64,000 nt of DNA from Isoetes taiwanensis (GCA_021234155.1 JAJEKV010000064.1:8062001-8126000), one strand, 5' to 3'; positions 48,546 to 58,649 are shown, numbered from the stretch's first letter. The notes: generated by a model not told the origin, from the letters alone. Numbers and translations are program-made.

Positions 48546-50312
48546 GTCATTGAGCTGATGCTATCTATCGTGAGCACTTCCACCTCTTCTCCCGCGAGTT
48601 CGCTTTCTCCTCCCACGGCTCGCTCGCGCTGCTGGTTCTCGTCGTCAACGCGAAGCTTCCCTCTCACCTGAGCCAGACTCTTTGGACCCCAGTTCACTTT
48701 CTCCCCCCACCTCTCCCGCTTTCGCTTCGTCTATTTTTTCTTTTTGGTCTCCTTCAGCCTTTGCTGCCCCTTTCTCTTCTCTCGCAGGTGCCGCCGCCCC
48801 TTCTTCTCCCACTCAGATGGCTCCTCTTTTCTCTTCTCTGCCGCACCCATCAGGGTTGCCCTTAAGGCCAAATTTGTCTAAGCATAATTTAGAAGGTCGG
48901 GCGAATAATAGAGTTGCAAGATTGGGTATGCTGGCGAATGCTTTCTAGACATGAATGTTTTTTATAGAAATCTACGCGAATCATGGCCAATATTATTTTG
49001 CCAAGATTTAAGTGTCTTTATTTTCCAAGTGCAATATCTATGGTGAAATTTTATTCACCGGCATCCATATTTAATCAACGACACAAACACATTATAACTA
49101 TACTTGCATGATGCAATACCACAACTTAACCTTTGCAAATGAGAACGTGGCTTATCCTTGTAGATAAAACAAATCTATTAAAAGGGAGGTCTATAAAAAA
49201 AATACACTCCAATGCATCCTTAGAAGTATTTGAAACACAATAGCTACAAAAATAACTTTTAAAATTGTCATATGTACGTGGATGGATATGGAGAATAGAT
49301 TAGGTTATGAAGAAAGCCTAGAATATTAGGCGATTCCTTAAGAAATCTTCGAGAAGGAGGGTAGAGGATAAGACGAATCCATAGTTATGACGCTTAGTGG
49401 TTGTGGCGAATTTTCCAGTGGAGTGAGATTTGTTTGTAGAAAAGTTGGCTAATTTTATTTTTTTTCATCTATAACGGGCCCTACTAAACCATAGCGTCAA
49501 AATTTCTCGATACCCTTAAAAAATAGCCTTTTGGCGAACTTTCGTCCTTAAGGGCTACCCTGGCACCCATCTCCCGCCTCTGCCGTACCCCGTTTCTCCT
49601 GATTATACACAATTATTGCAGGAGCTTTAGCAGCAACGGGCCATGCTTCAGGCACTCCAGACATCGATGACCCAGCAGTTGTCCGTCCAGACCCAACTTG
49701 AGCACCTTCAACAGGATATTCAAGAAAGGGGTTCTTTTGAGCGCGACTCCATGCGGCATTACTACGAGTTTGCTTCGGCTATGGACACCCGGTTTCGATG
49801 GATTCATGGACGTCTTGCTATGTTGGGGGTCACCATTCCAGACGATGTACTGCAGGTGGTGGAAGAAGGTAAGCATTTGGCGGACGAAGAGATGAAATTT
49901 GTCCTTATTGCTGACCAACACGGATACGACGTCGCCTTGCAATTTAGCGAGTCCCCTAGTTTGAATTTTTCTTCGGACGAATCCAAACGTCTGCACCAAG
50001 CTAAGAAATTCGCCGAAGAGAAGCGCCTATCCCGTGCTCGCACTTCTCCTTACCTGTCGTCTGCCACTTTTTCTTCTTCTGCTTCTTGGCCCCGCCAACC
50101 CCTCCGCACTTCGCTGTACTATTTGTGGTCATTTTCGGCACACTGCCGAAAATTGTTTTCGTCGTCAGTTCTTCCATAATACAGTTCCTCCGTTTTCCCC
50201 ACCGTTTCCTCAGTCCGTTCCTCTCAACCCTGCTCCATTGATGGTTTTTCCCCCGCAGTCACATCATCCAGCCCTTCCTCCACCTACATTACCCCTGCCT
50301 TGGTCTTCTTGA
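48546..50312 (+). pseudogene. DIRS-like gag, interrupted by a hAT element
   Basis: A Ser/Pro-rich N-terminal part (48560-48850; SPPTSPAFASSI) is cut by the hAT insertion. The main part resumes at 49598 with PDYTQLLQEL, an in-frame TAG at 49628, then a Gln-rich coiled-coil (MLQALQTSMTQQLSVQTQLE). Next comes a domain with MRHYYEFASAMDTRFRWIHG. After a frameshift near 50040-50090, a zinc knuckle CTICGHFRHTAENC (C-X2-C-X4-H-X4-C, 50115-50156) precedes a Pro-rich tail that stops at 50310. This fits a gag nucleocapsid protein. A T-rich tract ending in GCAG (50409) separates it from RT. Confidence 0.7.
48851..49562. mobile_element. Non-autonomous hAT element (712 bp) with 8-bp TSD
   Basis: Left end CAGGGTTGCCCTTAAGG and right end the inverse of CAGGGTAGCCCTTAAGG, with inverted similarity extending further in. 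It is flanked by direct GCACCCAT at 48843-48850 and 49563-49570. Termini starting CAGGG plus 8-bp duplications are diagnostic of hAT. The interior is AT-rich without coding capacity, in contrast to the C/T-rich gag around it. Confidence 0.92.
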
Positions 50313-50409
50313 GCCAGTTTCGTTGTTGTCTGTTCTTCACTATGTGTTGTATTTCCTTTTGATCATTAATAAAGGATATTATTTTTTCTGACGGTTTTTT
50401 TTTTTGCAG

Positions 50410-52300
50410 AATGCCGAGTTTTTACCTTCCCTTTACCCCATCTCCCTTTTGACCCTGTGGCTCTCGATTCCCACTATGCTATCTTATCTGTGCGCGGGCG
50501 TCTCCCCACATCTCTACCCTTTTGGCGCTCTATCTCTGCCAATCCTCTGGTCTTGTCTTGGATCCAACATGGTTATGCTCTTCCTTGGGCTCAGGGATCT
50601 CCACCTCGACCATTTCTTCGCCCAAACCTTTCCTCTCTGTCGTCGCATATTTCTTTTGCCCGTTCTGCCATTCACGACCTTTTACGTTCTGGTGCTGTTA
50701 TGCAAGTCCCATCTTGTCCCTTTTTCTGCTCGCCCCTCGGCGTTGTGCCTAAGGAAGACCACAAGTTCCGTTTGATTCTGGACTTACGCTATCTTAACTC
50801 CTTTTTGTCTGTTCCTTCTTTTCGTTATGAGTCTCTTTCTGATGCTTTGGCTGTCCTTCAACCCCAGGATTTCCTCTTTACTTTGGATCTGAAATCCGGT
50901 TACCATCATGTTCCCATCTGGCCTCCTCATCACACTTTTTTGGGTTTTCAGTTTGACCAGCAATTTTTTGTCTTTGCTATGCTGCCTTTTGGCCTGGCCT
51001 CTGCTCCCTTTGTCTTTACAAAGTGATGCGCCCGTTAGTCCGCCATTGGCGAGCGGCTGGTATTCGTTGCACTCCTTATATGGATGATTTCCTTTTTAAC
51101 ACTCAGCATGACCCTAGTTCTCTTCAGCATCGCATCATTTCTGATTTGCAAGCTGCTGGTTTTCTCATTGCTTGGCCTAAATGTCGTTTGCGTTTATCAC
51201 ACCACACCATTTTCCTTGGATTTTCCCTTGATGCTTCTGCTATGGTTATTTGCCTCTCTTCCAAGAAATTAGCCAAGTTTTTTCAACTCTCCTCTTCGCT
51301 TCTTTCCTCTTCACATCTTACATCCCGTCACCTCGCCAAATTCTTGGGCTTTCTCCAGTCCCTTCGCATCGTTTTCGGTTCCCTTGTCTCCGCTTTAACG
51401 TTCTTTTCTTATCGTCTTATTCAACCTTTTCACTGGGATGCCCCTATTTCTTTATCCTCTTTAGCCCGCATGGAGATTGTGTTATGGGAATCCGTCGCCT
51501 CTTCTTTGAGTTTTCGCCCTATTTCCCCACCCCGAGGGTTTGACGCTAGTTCATTTGGTTGGGGGGGTGGCTCCTTCTCCCGGGGCAGGACCGCTTGGAC
51601 TTTGTTGGTCTTTTTTCTGAGTCTGAACTTTCTCGGTCTTCCACTTGGCGCGAACTCTTAGCCTTTTATCAGGTTTTGCGCTCGGCCTTGCCTTTTCTTC
51701 ATGCTCGCCTGGTCACTGTTCGGGGGGATAATTTGAATGTTGCCACCATTCTCCAGAAAGGGGGTTCCTCCTCGCCCGATATTCATTTTCTCACCCTCGA
51801 GATTTTCCTCCTTTGTTTTCATTTTTCCATCTCCTTGGAGCCTGTTTGGATTCCTCGCTCCCAAAATGAATGGGCCGATTACCTTTCTCGCCTTCCTCAA
51901 TGCGATGAGTTTGCCCTCGCCCCGTGGTGTTTTCGTTATATTGATTCCTTGTGGGGCCCGCATCATGTTGATCATTTTGCCTCTCCCCTTAACCACAAGC
52001 TCCCAGTTTATAATACTCGGTTCGCATATCTGCACCGCATTCCCCCTGATGCTTTTACCTATGATTGGCACCTCTTTAACAATTTTTGTTTTCCTCCGCC
52101 TGCCTTAGTTCCCCGCGTTTTACACCATGCGGCTGCGTGTCATGCTCGTATTACGTTGGTGGTCCTTCATTGGCCCTCTGCCCCATGGTGGCCTCTGCTC
52201 TGGACGGGATCGGCGTGGGCACCTTTTATTAAAGACCTTATATTTTTTGATGCATTTTTTCGTTGGCTTTATTGCTCCATATGTCGGCACCCTTTGCAGG
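50410..52300 (+). pseudogene. DIRS-like reverse transcriptase and RNase H (two frameshifts)
   Basis: From the TTTTTGCAG at 50409 the frame reads FPLPHLPFDPVALDS. RT follows: RLPTSLPFWRSI, PLGVVPKEDHKFRLILDLRY, FTLDLKSGYHHVPI, MLPFGLASAPFVFTK. A one-base loss at about 51023 shifts the frame before YMDD (51077-51088). The RNase H Asp (FDASSFGWGG, 51542) precedes a second shift in a run of seven G. Then come Glu of STWREL (51652), Asp of VRGDN (51727) and NEWADYLSR. The tail (FASPLNHKLPVYN, PPDAFTYDW, FPPPALVPRVL) is typical of DIRS RT/RNase H proteins. Frameshifts in or near homopolymers may be sequencing errors. Last residues before the proposed intron are CRHPLQ. Confidence 0.88.
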
Positions 52301-52383
52301 GTGTCGGCGTCATGTAGCTCTTTATGTTTTTCGTTGTCAATTTAATTAAATTTAACATGGTTTTTTACGTTGTTTTTTGGCAG
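52301..52383 (+). other. Candidate 83-nt spliceosomal intron joining RT/RNase H to the recombinase
   Basis: Starts GTGTCGG after CAGG and ends TTTTTTGGCAG at 52383, with a T-rich tract before the AG. It contains the RT stop (TAG at 52315). Removing it joins phase 1 to phase 1: CAG-G plus CT-ACC-TCT, fusing HPLQ to ATSRLLAPQ in frame. The recombinase reading frame has no ATG near its start, so splicing or another mechanism is needed to express it. Confidence 0.6.
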
Positions 52384-53361
52384 CTACCTCTCGCTTACTT
52401 GCTCCCCAGGAGGTCCCCTTGTTCCTCTCGACTTTACCTTTGGTGTTTTCCTCCCGCGCCCCATCTACTCTCACGACTTACATAGCTATGTTCCGCCGCT
52501 TTGTTGTTTGGTGCCGTCTACATGCTGTTTTCTATCTCCCTGCGTCTCCCTTTGTCGTTGCCGCCTTTTTCACCTCCCTTCATCATTCTCATATGTCGCC
52601 CTCGTCCATTACTTTGGCCTCGGCAGCCATATCCTTTTTTCATCAAATTTTCAACCTTTCCTCCCCCGCAGTTTTACCTTTACTGTCCTTGGCTCGTCAG
52701 TCCACCTCTCGTCGGGCCCGCCCCCCTCGCACCTTTCTTCCTCTTCTGCCTCAGCATGTTCGCTCTATTGTTCTCCACTTCGTGCCTCCCACGGCTCCAT
52801 TCCCCTCTTTGGCCCGCGCTGCTCTCATCGTGCTTTCCTTTGCCGCTTTTTTGCGCATCTCCGAGGCCCTCGCACTCAACTGGCGGGATCTCTCTTTTTC
52901 GTTGTCTCATGTTGACATTCTTATCCGCCATTCTAAAAGAGACCAACTTGCCCGCGGTTATACGATTTCTTTAGCTCGTTTGCCGTCACTCGCCTGCCCC
53001 GTCACTATTCTTCAGCGTCTGATTTCCACCGGTTCTTATCATCTCCTCGATCCTCTGTTAGGCGGCCCTCTTTTTCGCACCTCTCCCTCCTCTCTGTGCC
53101 CCTTATCCTATCCGACTGCCCGCTTATGGTGGAGGGATTGTCTTCTCGCTATCGGCTTGGATCCATCCCAATATGGTACACATTCTGCTCGTCACGGCGG
53201 GGCCTCGGCAGCTGCGGCTCGGGGGGTTCCACATGATGCTGCTCGCTCTCACGGTCGCTGGCGCTCCTCTTCTTCTCACTCTCGCTACGTGCTTCGTGAC
53301 CCGACTCAACACTTGGAGGTTTCGTGGCGGTTGGGCTTAGAGTTAGGAAGTTCTCTGGTAG
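52384..53361 (+). CDS. Tyrosine recombinase of the DIRS-like element, catalytically complete
   Basis: Open frame from the acceptor at 52384 through the recombinase domain. It has an N-terminal core-binding part (QEVPLFLSTLP, TLTTYIAMFRRFVVWC) and the catalytic domain with all expected residues. These are Arg in LRISEAL (codon 52854), Lys in HSKRDQ (52935), His and Arg in GTHSARHGG (53181 and 53190), His in SHGRW (53250), and Tyr in SRYVLRD (53286). It would integrate the circular or double-stranded cDNA by site-specific recombination. The frame has no stop before B1 and runs on into A2 to 53681, so the true C-terminus is uncertain. No ATG lies near the start. Apart from the small ORF at 46998 it is the only uninterrupted coding domain of this element. 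Confidence 0.9.
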
Positions 53362-53401
53362 TCGGCCGGTTTTGTGTCTCTTGCGAGTCCCTTCCCAGAA
53401 T
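53362..53401 (+). repeat. B1: internal copy of the 40-bp split direct repeat
   Basis: Begins TCGGCCGGTTTTGTG and ends CCCTTCCCAGAAT. It is base-for-base identical to 54301-54340 (B2). It overlaps the end of the recombinase reading frame and is followed directly by the A2 start. Confidence 0.92.
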
Positions 53402-54300
53402 CGCATCGATCCGAGCCTTCAGATTGCCATTTTGGGGAGGGACGAGCCATTATATAAGGCCACTCCCCATTCGGGACCGGTTATCGGCGTCTTCTCACAG
53501 CAGCACTTCTTCCATTCTCGTGGCGTCCCTCCCTTCCCGCCCTGCTCGGTGGGGGCGCGCCTCTTTTCATTTATGTTTTTGGTTCATGCACTCTTTGTTG
53601 TTGTCCACCTTGGATGTTGCTATAATAATGTTTTTCTTTCTGCATTGGCATCATGCCGCATTATTCTCCACCTGCGGATGATGCTATTTATTTCCACCTT
53701 GAGGGTGACGCATAGTTCTTTTCACATGATTGTTCTCCACCCGTTGGGTGACGCTTTTCTCCACACTCCGGGTGATGCTATCTCCACCTGTGGGTGATAT
53801 TGTTTATTTCCACCTCGAGGGTGACACATATTTCTTTTCACATGATTGTTCTCCACCCATTGGGTGATGCTCTCTCTTTTTCTGCTATGTTCTTCTTCTT
53901 AGGTTTTTACTTGTTGTGTGGCTTGCCTTGTCCCTGCCATGCATGTTTGATTTCTCTAACCGTTCAGGGGTGTTTTTGAGGGTTCTTTGTGTTGCTTGCA
54001 GGTTTTACGCCGTCTTCAGGGGTCCTGCTTTTCTTGGCTTCGCCATCGACCCATCTCCTTCGGTTCTTCAGGCAACACATTCAAGGTTGTTGGCGACCAT
54101 TTCTCATTAGGGTTTTCCTCAAAAATCCGAAAGGGCGGGGTTTTTTTATCCCGATGAGAAGTTGTCGCCATTACCCTTCTATATTGCCTGTGCACATTTT
54201 CTTTTCCCGGGGTAGCTCGACATTGTTCAAATGGTCGGCTACCCCTCTCTATTCTTCAAACATTGTATACTGCTGCTGTGATGAATGACAAGCCTATCTA
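53402..54300 (+). repeat. A2 and remainder of the terminal unit
   Basis: Begins CGCATCGATCCGAGCC and includes a TATATAAGG box (53452), the mini-hairpin array, an acceptor-like GTTGCTTGCAG (53994-54004) and a GGGTTTTC...CCGAAAGGGCGGGG structure near 54110-54140. The same unit without the array forms the solo copy at 35865-37794. Confidence 0.82.
53666..53871 (+). repeat. Array of seven CACC/GGGTG mini-hairpins with higher-order duplication
   Basis: Seven units of the form CTCCACC-n-GGGTGATGC, each self-complementary (e.g. CCACCTCGAGGGTG). Units 1-3 and units 5-7 form an approximately 89-base block repeated at an offset of 116 bases, with unit 4 between. Changes often keep pairing. Absent from the solo copy at 35865-37794. 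Confidence 0.85.
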
Positions 54301-54340
54301 TCGGCCGGTTTTGTGTCTCTTGCGAGTCCCTTCCCAGAAT
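54301..54340 (+). repeat. B2: terminal copy of the 40-bp split direct repeat
   Basis: Identical to 53362-53401. It marks the right end of the DIRS-like element, after which duplicated host segment B begins at once. Confidence 0.92.
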
Positions 54341-54347
54341 GTAACAT

Positions 54348-55845
54348 TATCATTAAATACTGTTTTAGAATGTAATAGATTATCACTCTAGGCATCATAC
54401 ATAAAGCTATGGCACAAAGACAGCTAAATTTAGATATCGAAGCTTCATAGTAATTTTTCATGCATTATCTTATGCACACAGATGAGATAGCAGAATAAAA
54501 TATCTTGTTTAAAATTAAGAAAATACTGATTAGCATAAAGCCACTTTCCTTAATCAATCAAGTAAACTCCAGAAGTCCAATTAGTTGCATGAACTCCAGA
54601 AGTTCAATTAGTTGCATGAACTCCATAAGTCCTTGTAGCCTAAGATATGTAGCCAGCTTCACGATTCCTTTGCCACGAACTTGTGCAGCACAATTCCATC
54701 ATTCCTTTCTGCTAAAACCTCTTAACTAGGATAAAAGAACCACATTGAGAGGAGAATATCCATACCTGCAGCCAAACAATACTTTGTTAGCCTGACAAGG
54801 GTATCAAAGCAAGGGCCAAAAGGTACATTGGGTATTCTCTGCTCTTCGCCCTTCATCCAATGTAGCCTCTTGCCTTTTGTTAGTAGAACCAATGGAAAAA
54901 TGGAATTAAACAGTAGAAGAGCAAATTAAGTAGACACTTCCTGAATTATAAGAAAAAAGATGCCTTTTGCAACTAAATTACTCCTTTGCCTTCAAAAAGC
55001 CTTGCTTTTGCAAGTTATGGTACTGTCCTCAAGGTGCAGGTTATACAAATCATGCAGAATAGCATTTTATATGGAAAAACAGTAACTTATGATAACCAAG
55101 ACAAAATTGCAGATGATGTTTTGCAGTTTTCCTTCTACTAATAAAAAATTAAGAAACAAGATCAAGTTACCTGAAACTCGTCTTGATCAAAGTAATCCTC
55201 ACCCTTTCAAGAGTAGTTCTGCTTGCAAATGGGCATCATGACTAAAAATGATAAAGGGAAAGAGCAAAACTATTCTATCTCTAGGTATTCTTCCTTCAGC
55301 CGTACTACATATCGGCTTCTTCTTGACTATTACATCCACATATACTCTTGCAAAAATGATGCAGAAATGGGTCAGGCCTGCTTGTAAGTCAAACAACTGA
55401 ATATGATAAGGCACATGGACGAGATTGTTCTTGGAGGTCCAGAGTTCCAGAATGCTCTCATGAATCAGTCTAAGAAATGAAAGAGGCATTCAGAAATATC
55501 AAAGCCTAAGACAAATCCATCAACGGCTAGATCCAACTAAGAACCAACTATCAAATCTCTCTGGCTCGTTTTCAACAAATGGCATACCATTTTTGGGCGC
55601 AAACCCTAAGGGCATATTGTAAAAGATAATTTTGCCCTAATCTTTTATGATTCAGACCCATACAATAAATACCCCATTAACACATCGGCCAGCAGTTAAT
55701 TTTTGCATCTCAATATCCTGGTTAAATTGTATGCCACATGTATGATGTCAGCATATTGTCATAGAATAATTTGGCATGCCACATGCATTTTAAACTCGGC
55801 ATGCGAGAAACAAGTGTAATCATCACTGCTTTTATGCCATATTTC
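54348..55845. repeat. Segmental duplication copy B, part 1
   Basis: Homologous to 38285-39790, same orientation. The minus-strand exons of the unidentified gene are present (about 54760-55430) but altered: the block at 55199-55489 is frameshifted beside the hydrophobic helix (AAAAATGATAAAGGG for AAAACCATGAAGGG). Confidence 0.9.
54760..55489 (-). pseudogene. Unidentified minus-strand gene, copy B (degraded)
   Basis: Counterpart of 38683-39365. Recognisable pieces include GLTHFCIIFARVYVDVIVKK and RIVLLFPFIIFSHDAH, after which the frame departs from copy A because of a small indel. The function is unknown, as for copy A. Confidence 0.5.
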
Positions 55846-58230
55846 AAGCTGAATACTTTTTTCTTGTGGATGAGTATTTCTGGCAGGGTGTAGACAGGCG
55901 TGGTTCACTTCTTTCTCTCGGCGCAGGGGCATGGCAGGTCTTGTTGATGCTCTCGCTGCTATGAAGTCTTTTGCTAAAGGTTGGGGCCGTGAGTGGGCTT
56001 CTGCTAACCGGAGCCTTCTGTTGGCTCTTTATCAACAACTTAAGGCATGCAGGTCTTTGCCCCGTCAGATGGTCATGTGGAAAAACAAATTTTGTGTAGC
56101 ATTCGGCAGATGGAGTCTGAACAGGTGCACTTTGCTCGCATTAAAGATGGGTTGCAATGGTTCAAGGAGGGAGACTGGTGCACAGGTTTTTTCTTCAGAG
56201 CTGCCAAAACAAGAAAGCTAGTTGCATCTCTTCAATCTCTGCACATTCAGGATGGGCTTGTTGTTTCAGATCCAATTGAGCTTAGACGCTTTTTGCACAA
56301 TCACTTTTCTGCTTTCTTCACTGCTCGGCGTCTCCCCTTTCAGTCAAATTTTCAAGAAGCTTTGCTTGCTAAGGTTCATCCTATAGTCACCAATGAGCAA
56401 AGGGCCACTTTAGAGACTGAGATCAGCCAGAATGATTTAGCTGAGGCCATATTTTCTCTCAAGAGGGGCAAGTGTCCGGGTCTTGATGGTATTCCGGTGG
56501 AATATTTCCAAGAGTATTGGAATTGGCTCGGTGCAGATGTGTATGATGCTTTCCGGGATTTTAAAAGATAGAGGCACCTGAACAAAATCCTCAACTCTGG
56601 TTGTATCTCCCTTATTCCAAAATGTAAGGACCCCTCTTCCATTTCAGATTGGCGCCCCATTACCTTGGTGTCCTCAGTGTACAAGATCTTTGCTAAAGCT
56701 TTTGCTCAGAAGCTTTGTGGCATGATTACTGAGTCCATCTCTTCCACACAGTCAGGCTTCTTGCCTTACTGGTGTATCTTGAATAATGTGGCAGCAGCAT
56801 ATGAGGGTCTCTATTAGACTGGAATGCATGGTTATCCCATCGTATACTTTAAGCTGGACTTTGCAAAAGCATATGACAGTGTTGACTGGAGTTTCCTGGA
56901 GCAGTGCCTTCTACATCTTGGTTTTGGTGCCCAGTTTGCAACAGATGTTATGGAACTTCATTATTTTGCTCATTCTTCAGTTCTTTTTCAAGGGGAACCA
57001 TCAACATTTTTTCAGGTGGAGTGGCATTTGCCAGGGTTGTCCTTTGGCACCACTGCTTTTTACAATTGTGGCAGAGATTCTTTCTCAGGTATTCTCTCTT
57101 GCATCTTGCATGGTCTTTCCATGAACAATAGTTCACAGGAGATTTGTAATCAGTATGCAGATGACACTTTCTTGTTCTTAATGGCTGATGAGCAGAATTT
57201 GTAGAATGCCATTTCCTTGTTGGACAGTTTCTCTTTGGCTTCTGGTATTTTTGTAGGATGGCAAAAGTGTACTGCCTTGTGGGCCCTAGACTCTCCAGTG
57301 CCATCTTCTGTGGTTGCATTTCTATGGAAGGTTCTTCATCATGGAAGGCAACTAGGCTTCTGGGCATTCCAGTTGGTATACACCTCTCATCTGGAGACGC
57401 GTGGGATGTTATTATTAAGGGGTTGGAAAGGCATTCATTCTGGTGGTCCATGGCTGTGTAACTGTGGAAAGGTCAGTTCTGAGCCCGGGGAATCCACCTT
57501 CTTTATAAGGGATATGCCACCTGCGTGCATAGGGTAGCCAAAAAACCCCTAGTATACGTGTTTCTGATAGGTAAATTTGACCCCTTTCCGTATGGTTTTA
57601 CAACTAGAAGAACATCCCCAAACCCCTATGACCCCTAGTATACATACGGAAAAGGGTAAAAAATCACCCCCTCCCATTGATGCATGTGGTTTTGACAGGT
57701 TCTACAAGTTGACGCCCCCTTGGTTCTGAGTAGTACATGTCTATATGGCATCCATCTTGCTGGTACCACAGACAAAGATGCAGCTCATTGTTCGTACTGT
57801 CAGGAACTTTATCTGGGGTGGCACTAAAGAAGGAAATGATGTTAATACTAGTTGGGTGAAGTGCATTATGCCTAAACTTTGTGAGGGCTGGGGATGATTC
57901 ACTTTCTTCTCCAGAGCAAGGTGCTGATTTCTAAGTTCATATGGCATATTCTAAATAATGCTGATAATTCCCCTGCGCTGCATCTCATTCACTAGTCTTT
58001 ACAGATGTGCATTTCCTTTGGCTGTCCATCCATTAAGCCACTTTTCTCATGGGCATTATTCTATCCACTTTCTCCATATCCTAATACCTCCAGCTGCTTG
58101 GGAGACTGTGCGCACTTTGTTTCAGTTCCATCCGATGGGCCACACAAATCCTACAGCCAGTTACTGGTGGATCCCTTTGGGTGACGGCCAAGCGGATTGT
58201 CCCCTGGTCTCTTCTGTCCATCCCATTAGA
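55846..58230 (+). mobile_element. L1-type LINE, 5'-truncated and degenerate
   Basis: Inserted in copy B where copy A has no counterpart. It starts within the FKLN-like segment ahead of RT. RT landmarks in order are GLQWFKEGDWCTGFFFRAA, AIFSLKRGKCPGLDGIPVEY, LISLIPK-like and WRPITLVSSVYKI, LDFAKAYDSVDWSFLE, QGCPLAPLLFTIVAEI and QYADDTFLFL (catalytic YADD, near 57155). After that come MASILL and RNFIWGG segments. In-frame stops (56569, 56816, 57202) and frameshifts inactivate it. No clean poly-A tail or target-site duplication was identified; an AAAAAAAA run at 58231 may be the end. Confidence 0.85.
57530..57690. other. Small foldback insertion inside the L1 LINE
   Basis: About 160 bases with no LINE homology split the L1 between its degenerate LxGRIxLLYK-like segment and the VLSST segment. 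ACCCCTTTCCGTATG (57580-57594) pairs with CATACGGAAAAGGGT (57643-57657), 14 of 15 bases. CCCCTAGTATAC occurs at both about 57547 and 57632. Possibly a MITE; no target-site duplication was confirmed. Confidence 0.5.
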
Positions 58231-58249
58231 AAAAAAATGGGGTCACCTT

Positions 58250-58649
58250 GCATCCCACTTCTAAACTTGAAAATTCCACATCAGCTTTTCCTTTGCACTG
58301 TGTTAGAAAGGCATGTCTATGTGGCACCATATCAAGCCAAAAATCTCATATGAAGATACGTTTAAAATTTTCTCAAGATACTTCACATTTACTTCAAATT
58401 GGAAACACCACTTCGAGCCTCTTTCATTTATTATAGTTGTGGGAAATAATTGTGGTCGAAAATACCATTCTCGAAAAACACCCAACTCGAATCACTACAA
58501 TAATCAACCTAACATTCGGATTAGGTTTCGATTTTTCCACATTCTCGAACATACTGATTTTCGTAGTTGGCACTGCAATCGGCCTGGTCTTGGGCGGCAT
58601 CCAAATTGCTCAGAAGAGACCGGCTTGATTAGGGTTCTTTGCAGCAGCG
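58250..58649 (+). other. Upstream region of the unidentified spliced gene
   Basis: Contains a hydrophobic frame (58437-58628; GFDFSTFSNILIFVVGTAIG, then IQIAQKRPA and stop) that I cannot place. It ends in a donor, GCAGCG/GTGAGT at 58649, leading to a proposed 5' UTR intron 58650-58759. Confidence 0.4.

Larger units (their letters stand above)
45480..54340 (+). mobile_element. DIRS/PAT-like tyrosine-recombinase retrotransposon
   Basis: Encodes in order a small unidentified protein, gag with CCHC knuckle, RT with YMDD, RNase H, and a tyrosine recombinase. It has neither a DDE integrase nor an aspartic protease, which separates it from gypsy. Its right end has a B1-A2-B2 arrangement with an identical 40-bp B repeat, as in split-direct-repeat (PAT/Ngaro-type) elements. 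The left boundary is uncertain: the pyrimidine-rich strand begins near 45.5 kb, but no A1 copy starting GCATCGATCC was found. Several frameshifts, an amber stop and a hAT insertion make this copy defective, although the recombinase reads intact. Confidence 0.85.

Noticed and set aside
45500-48671. Long hydrophobic frames suggesting membrane proteins (e.g. 45795-46211, 47815-48288, 48201-48671)
   Set aside because: Several overlapping frames are hydrophobic because the strand is C/T-rich. No conserved motif was seen apart from the separate 111-aa ORF.
52384-53361. Recombinase as a Crypton, phage integrase or integron protein
   Set aside because: It is preceded by a DIRS-type RT/RNase H and gag in the same unit and flanked by split direct repeats; Cryptons and phage integrases lack an RT.
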